A stretch of 64,000 nt of DNA from Eleusine coracana subsp. coracana (taxonomy: Eukaryota; Streptophyta; Magnoliopsida; Poales; Poaceae), in assembly GCA_032690845.1 (NCBI GenBank), contig CM064430.1, forward strand, positions 46,225,882-46,289,881, read 5' to 3'. Of the stretch, positions 57,889-64,000 are shown in pieces. The first letter of the stretch is position 1; each line of letters begins with the position of its first letter. Made by a program: the position numbers and the translations under genes. Under the pieces are notes generated by a model that saw nothing but the letters and a program-made list of their open reading frames with translations, searched no databases and had not been told where the DNA came from.

Positions 57889-58750
57889 CATTGTTTTGGC
57901 ATCTTTCACTAATTTATTTCAGCACACTGCTTTCTGTGAATAATTTCTTCCAAATGTGCAGACAGCCAGACACGATGTGGAAACAAACTATCTCCGCAGC
58001 TGTCAGTTGTCACTCTTCTCGAGTTGTAACTTCAGGGTTAGTCAAAGTTCTTTGCTTCCTTCTACAGTCATCAGCTAGTTTGTTTTGTCAATTACAGTGA
58101 TAAAGTTATACGGGTCAATCCGATATTAAACCATTAGTATGAACCTCCTAGTAATAGGGAAGTAGAAAGATATTTTAGTTTACACACTGTAGGTAAGAAA
58201 AATGATTTAGATACTTAAAGTTGCACAGCCCATCACTATTGTACCACTGCAAATGTTAGATGCTAGTATGTGAAGGACTAGATATTGAATTGAGAAAAAG
58301 GCTGATTTGTACGGTTTTTTTTAACGAACGCACCTGAGTGCATATTTCATTAACAGGGAAAAACAGGCGACTGGCGCCGCCACCTGGGCTCACCCAGGTG
58401 ACTTACAGTTCTTAGGTTGTATTTACAAAACACACATGGCCTGATGAAACTAGCCCTACTATTATTGTACAGTTGCAAATGTTAGATGCTAATGTGTCAA
58501 GAACAATATATAGAATTGAGAATAGGCTACCATGGGTGACCCACTACTCATGGTCGACACGGTACCTCCAAATGCTGCTTATACCAGCATTCTCTTAAAG
58601 TTTTTCTATTTCACACTAAATGATGTGGGCACAGCATAGTGCCCCTATAATGCCAAGTAAGAGATTTCCATTACTGACGATTTCAATCTGATGTATTGAA
58701 ATATCATTTCCATTATAGGATTTAAAGTAGTGAACCTGAGGTCACAGCAA
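57889..58750. other. 3' flank of the NLR gene
   Basis: Likely includes the NLR 3'UTR. A short T-headed segment at about 58314-58420 (TTTTTTTTAACGAACGCACC...) looks like the reversed 3' end of a truncated LINE or SINE. It is flanked by a locally duplicated ~75-bp block (TTGTAC.AGTTGCAAATGTTAGATGCTA-type, near 58238 and 58466). Confidence 0.45.
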
Positions 58751-61691
58751 TTAAATGATTGTGATGGTAGGATGGCTGGGGTGCACTTGAGCAATATTCC
58801 TAAAGACAAATGCTGCATCTATTCTATCAGATTCTGTGTCTTGTCCGTGCACAATAGATATGCATATCTCTTTAAGGCTCAGCAGCTGCTCCATTCCGGC
58901 AGGTACACAACCGTCCCATTCGAGCAACTTCTCAGTGGTTTCGATCTGAAGCCGTCGCAGGTTGGGCATGGCCCCTGCCTCAAACTTCACGAGCTGCAGA
59001 GACACTCTACGTTCGCACTTGAACTGAAAATTTTGAAGAACTGGAAAATGTTCTGTGTTCCCCCATATTATGATCTTGTCTTTAGGGATTTCTTGAAACT
59101 GAAATTGGAGGTGCATGAGTGAAGGTAGTGCCCCGAGGATAACAATATCCTCCTCCATCACCTCCCTAACACAGAGATCTAAGGACCTAAGGTTACGGAG
59201 CTCAGCCAGCCATTCGGGAATCCTGGAGAACCACCAAGCTAACAGATCAAGTGTCTCAAGCTGGTGAGGAGGAGGGGATATTGAGCTCAGTGTGTCAGCA
59301 CAGATTTCAGGATATCTCACCACAGACAGATATTTCAGCTTCCTGCTACCAAGCTTTGCAAGAGAGGAGCCAAATGCATTCATTGCTAACCTTCCAGTAG
59401 CAGTTACCATCAGAAATTTCGGAAAACAGCGTACCATCAAAATCCTCAGGTTCATGAGCTCACCCAAGCCATGAATGTTCTCCAGCGAGTTCTCCAGCAA
59501 GCTAAAGTATTGCAGAGTGTGCAGGTATTTTGCCTCACTGATCCCATCAGGAAATCGGTTCGACGATGTAACAATGAGATGCAATAAACCCGGTAGATGA
59601 AACATATCTGATGGATAGCTGATGAGTCTACAGTGCATTTCTATTGTCTCTAGATGGCGTAGCCCTCGGATCTCTGTGGGTAGCTTCACAATACTAATCC
59701 TTGCATCTATCTTCATATATCTTAGTAGAAACAACTGGTTTATGCTTGTCAGGTCAATTCTTGCCTCATGCTGATTCCTGCCATCTACCTCATGAAGATC
59801 TAGGACAAGCACACGGAGAAACTTAGATTCTGTCAAAATAGATGCACACACTGAGATACTAGCTGTGGTACCAAACAAGGCGAACGATCGGATTTGTGGT
59901 TGGCTTCTGATGGCCCAGCCAGATGAAGTTGTGCTACCTTTTGCACCATTTAATTTGAGGGAGAGTCGACGAAATTTGGAGTTACGCACGACCTGAGAAT
60001 CATATACCATGCTGATGAAGTTTTCCTCTGCGCACTTGCTTATGATCAAATCAAGCATCATATCATGCACTCGGCAAGACAATACCTCACCATTATAGTC
60101 AGTCTCCTCAGGTTCAATCAGGCTCCTATTTACAAGCTCACTGAAGTAGCTGTTTGCTAGATCCTCCATGCCTTGCCTGTGAGAATTATTCACAATACCT
60201 TCAGCGACCCATTGTCTAACCAAATCTACCCTCTGAATGATGTGATCTTCTGGATACATGCCTAGATATAGGAAGCATGCCTTGAGGTGACGTGGAAGAT
60301 CCTTGTAGCTGAGATTTAAAATTTGTCTCATCCAATTCGTCCCAGACTCAAAGTCTAATGAACTCCGTATGTTCTCCCAGTCCTCCCTTTTCCTTGTGGG
60401 TCTACTAGCTATTATACTTGCAACAGCAATTATAGCAAGTGGCAAACCACCACATTTCCCCAAAATTTCAGCAGAAACCTCTTTAATTTGCAAAGTACAA
60501 GCATGATCGGAGCTGAATCCTCTGTCAAACAGTAATCTTCTTGAGTCCTGACTGTTGAGGGGCTTTAATCTGTAAAAGTATTCCTCGTGAGTGCAGCAAG
60601 CCCTAGCAACACTTTCAATCCGTGTGGTTACTATGGATCTGCTCCTGAGATTATTTTCTGGGAAAGTGCATCTAATAATATCCCATGTAGCTATGTCCCA
60701 TACATCATCAATTATTACAAGGTACCTGCATGATTGTTTCAGACAGATCAGACATCGATTCAGATAACTGCGTATGAAATAGATGAGAGCATGCTCGGTT
60801 CTTACATAATTTTTTAAGATAAAGTGAAACACTAGGATGAACAAAAAAATCCAGAATTTTGCTTTGTGGCTGGCTGCACAAGATCAATAAATATTTCCTC
60901 TATTGAACACAGAATTAATACCTTTTGTGTTGTAGATATTTTCTAATGTCATCAATGAGGTCTTTCACTTCGCAGGTATAAGAAGACTCTTGCAGACCAA
61001 GCCTCGATCGTATGCTGTGGAGAAGCCTTGTCATATCAGGCCTTTGGGAGACTGAAACAAATGCATGACAAGCAAATTGCCCTTTAACGGTATGATACAC
61101 CTCATTTGCAAGTGTGGTCTTCCCCAATCCTCCAAATCCTACGATGGGCACAACTTTTAGTTGTTCCTTTTCATCCATGACCCATCTAGTAAGCTCGTCC
61201 CTTGGACCATCAACGCCAACAAGATTGCCTGGCTCCCTGTAGAGCGCTGGCAGTCGAGGATCAACAGCCCCCACAGACCTGGAACCAGAGATGCAACATT
61301 CATCAAGCTTATACCTCTTGCGTCGTTCATTTATCTCAAGCAGGCGAGTCTTCAGCTCCTTGATCTGCTTGGCAGTCTCCAGACGGGCTCGCAAAGCACG
61401 GACGTAGTGGGAAATCTTCTCGACAAACCCAGCCTTCGCATCAGCACGGCCAACGCGGTGAGTGAAATCATCTATGCAGTCCTCGACGTCGCAACCCAAC
61501 TCCCTTACTTGGTTGCTCCAATCCTTCACCTGCAGATCAAGCTCGTCGTCTTCATTATCCAGCTTCACAAGCAGAGCGTTCACGGTGCAGAGCTCGTGGC
61601 GGAGAAAGGCAGTATCCTTGGACAAGTCTACGAGGTCGGTGGATTTGTACTCCCCCATCAGCTCAGCGAGCTTTGCAAGAACAGTTTCCAT
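58751..61691 (-). CDS. CC-NBS-LRR (NLR) immune receptor, intact, two exons
   Basis: Exon 1 61691-60922 (770 nt), GT-AG intron 60921-60726 (196 bp), exon 2 60725-58751; product 914 aa, a normal CNL size. N-terminal coiled-coil/Rx-type domain with EDVID-like VEDCIDDF (69-76); NB-ARC with P-loop GFGGLGKTT (185-193), kinase-2 YLVIIDDVWD (258-267), RNBS-B SIVTTRIES, GLPL CGGLPLAI (348-355), RNBS-D CFLYLGMYPEDH (407-418) and VHD in the MHD position (476-478). The C-terminal half (about 500-900) is an irregular leucine-rich repeat region. The intron lies between P-loop and kinase-2, as in many grass CNLs. It would act as an ATP/ADP-switched sensor of pathogen effectors. All catalytic motifs intact; no integrated decoy domain. 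Pathogen specificity cannot be read from sequence. Confidence 0.95.
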
Positions 61692-62199
61692 CGCCCACCC
61701 ACTTCACCTTGATATGCTGAAGTTCACCTTTCCAACAACGTAATAAAGTGGGTGCCTGATAGTTCACGGAACAGAGCACGAAAACGTCTGCTTCTAATCT
61801 CATTTCTTGTATGAAGCTTGACCCGGAGGCCACGCTTGTGGATGTGATTTCGTTGGTCTCTTTCTTCCGTGTGCTTTGAACTCATGAACTTTGCACATTT
61901 TACCGGTCAAACATGGTGTTTGGTAAACAACAACGTTCTCTGGGCTCATCTGAGCGCAAGGATTAATTTGACTGTCATACTCAGGTTTTCTGCCCCTATC
62001 TATACGGCAGGCCCCCTTTTCTTTCTAGCGATGAACATCAGGGCACCCTCGGTACGCCTGCTGCAAATATGTACAAGTCCAGTCAATTTCGCTTTCCTTC
62101 AACATCGGTTGTGACATAGAGGGTGCAAATCATCAAACAGTATATTGTGGGCTTTCTATCTGGAAAAAAAGCGTGACTGGGCTGGTTAGAGTTAGAGCA
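61692..62199. other. NLR promoter/5' region
   Basis: No gene. Presumed 5'UTR and promoter of the NLR; no clear TATA box was found within 150 bases. A possible hAT-end-like motif CATAGAGGGTGCAAATC lies near 62115. Confidence 0.35.
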
Positions 62200-64000
62200 G
62201 GCACCACACTAATGCTGTCCAAACAGGCCGCCCGGCACGGCATGGCCCGAGCAACGTCAAGGCACAACACAATTAATTTCAGGTCAGCACAGCACGTAAA
62301 TATTTTTGTGCCATGCCGTGCTAGCCCACGTGCCTGGGTAATGGCCCATGGCATGGCATACGTAAATGTCTACTCGTGTCGGGCCGGCTTGATAAGTACA
62401 TTGGCATGCAGGCCCATTTCCAGCCCTGTTAGCTCGACAAGCCCAAAAATATTTCGATTCAGAATCGCAAGGGTAGCTAAACAAGAACAGAAAGAAAAAT
62501 CCAAACACCAGCATAGAAAAACAGAATGCTAATAGAAGAACCCCAGAACAGAACGAAAAATAGAACACCCAAAATATGACCAAAGGAAACTTAATTATAT
62601 TAAGTTACAAATTAAGTTGTTCTTAGTTGGCTGGCTCATTAAAAACACTTTGGCCTAAGGGAAAAGAGTACTGCCCAGCTCAAAAGTAGTGAGTCAATTC
62701 TATTACAGAGTGATCTTAAGTTATAAACTAAGTACATTACACATTAGTCACCCCTTCACCTTCAGCAGCAGTAGCATCATCAAAGAAAATGTCCTTATAT
62801 GATGCTTCAAGGTCCTTATGATCATTCTCAATGCTGTGTTACAGTCGATCCTCCCCTAACTGTTAATCCTTCAAGCAGGTCAAGATCTCCACCATTTCAC
62901 TTGTCAAGCTTCTTCTCCTATCCTTAAGAACCCTGCCACAAAGACTAAAAACAGACTCAAAAAAATAGTTGAAACAGGAACAAACATGACATTTTTTGTC
63001 AAAAGGGATAAGATAGTATATGTGTGCTTATGATGTAACCACCAATTTAGAATATCAAACTCATCATCCTTATCAGCAGTTATTGGTTCACTATCTACAT
63101 ATATAGTCAATTCAGATATTGGACTAAAAGATGAACTGGAAGGCAATAGAGTAGACTCAACAGAATCATCATTAGAAGCATAGATTTTACCCAGACAGTT
63201 TTCTTTCTACCAGTACTTACCTGTTGAGGTGGTCTTCTCAATCTGACCTCACCAAATTTAGCTTCATACTTGACAAAGACCAAATTTAGCTTCATACTTG
63301 ACAAAGGTGTTAGTCAAAACAGAATGAACATTGATGAAATAATCAGAGTAATCATAATTAATATTATCAAAAAGAAGTTTTAACACATTTGAAAGGCCTT
63401 TCAACTTGCCTCTAGGATCAAGAACAAATACCATTGCATACAAGAGAGGAATTTCCTGCCAATACTTGAGGTATTTACTCTTCATAGGAACAACAATATG
63501 TCTCAACAACTTGTCATTCTCATAGCTACTCAAGTGAGAAGCTATCTCAAGGAGGTGATGTAAAATTAGATTAGACGTTGGATAATACACACCAGATAAT
63601 ATAAGAGTCGATTCATAACACCATTCAAGAAAATCACAAAACTTAGAAGCAACATACCAATCATCCTTGGTTAATAGGGTGTGACCTGTCGTCTGCTGAT
63701 ACTAACTGTTGATAAAGACAGAAAAAGAACCCTCATGTGGAATAAGGTGCTTTAGCATTAGTGAAATTCCATCTCACATCTATGTCCAAATTAAATTTTC
63801 TAGGATGAACACTAATTGCAGTGCAATAAGCTTTGTATGCAGCAATACATTGGTTAGAAGAGCTCAAAAATAAAATTGCAGTTCTGAAAGCTTCAATAAT
63901 TGGCTTTAAATGTTTCAAACTAGATTTGACAATAAGATTTATGATATGGCATGCACATCATTGATGCAAGAAAATAGAACCAACATAACTAGAAAACTAA
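62200..64000 (-). pseudogene. hAT transposase relic (C-terminal part) and element 3' end
   Basis: Minus-strand pieces from the right edge: 63918-63733 (SSNQCIAAYKAYCTAISVHP, LDIDVRWNFTNA); 63590-63264 (YYPTSNLILHHLLEIASHLS, VPMKSKYLKYW, PLLYAMVFVLDPRGKL); 63304-62904 (FDILNWWLHHKHTYTILSLL, NVMFVPVSTI), the hAT C-terminal dimerisation region. RNase-H-like and BED domains would lie right of the window. Several stops, an exact 28-bp tandem duplication at 63251-63306, and loss of the SESAFS motif show it is dead. The region 62200-62450, with repeated GGCACGGCATGGCCC-type motifs, is typical of the subterminal part of grass hAT elements. Confidence 0.85.

Noticed and set aside
58314..58445. Complete SINE
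   Set aside because: Only a short T-headed 3'-end-like fragment; no internal promoter boxes and the flanking repeat is a local duplication, not a TSD.

Overview
The window is nuclear DNA of a grass, most likely rice or a close Oryza relative. Three things point there: GC-rich single-exon UDP-glycosyltransferase genes with strong GC3 bias, grass-type transposons at high density (Stowaway and Tourist MITEs, a T-tailed tRNA-SINE, Helitrons, Copia, L1-type LINE, hAT), and a gene set that from memory matches rice chromosome 7, where UGT707A-type glycosyltransferases lie close to the short miR156-regulated SBP gene SPL13/GLW7. The species and synteny are inference; no search was run.

Layout. 1-1316: DUF295 pseudogene running off the left edge and split by a Tourist MITE. 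2201-14356: tandem cluster of three intact-looking family-1 UGTs (2201-3664, 8956-10380, 12428-13819) plus a UGT 3' relic (about 14160-14356). Between the UGTs lie a Tourist-like MITE, a 2.2-kb nested tandem-repeat array and a SINE with perfect target-site duplications. 14972-18090 (minus): two-exon SPL gene with a miR156 site 9 nt after the stop codon. 20495-23574: a Stowaway MITE split by a 2.96-kb Helitron. 26694-29266 (minus): intact four-exon DUF300/LAZ1-like membrane protein gene with a probable upstream 5'UTR exon. 31515-32664: non-autonomous hAT element with an 8-bp TSD. 33031-38375: decayed full-length Copia element whose 5' LTR holds a 690-bp Helitron. 39100-39291: small secreted peptide gene with a good TATA box. 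About 40262-54430 (minus): decayed LINE split by an 8-kb non-autonomous LTR element (44935-52996). 57128-57886: two Stowaway MITEs. 58751-61691 (minus): intact two-exon CC-NBS-LRR gene. 62200-64000 (minus): hAT transposase relic running off the right edge.

How the genes relate. The UGTs are paralogues, probably acting on flavonoids or other small phenolics. Two carry Arg instead of Trp at the first position of the sugar-donor (PSPG) box and one keeps Trp, so donor preference may have diverged within the cluster. SPL13-like is a developmental transcription factor under miR156 control. The LAZ1-like, NLR and peptide genes are independent single genes. Much of the remaining sequence is nested transposons. 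Several insertion points can be proved from the sequence because the interrupted host reads through once the insert is removed.
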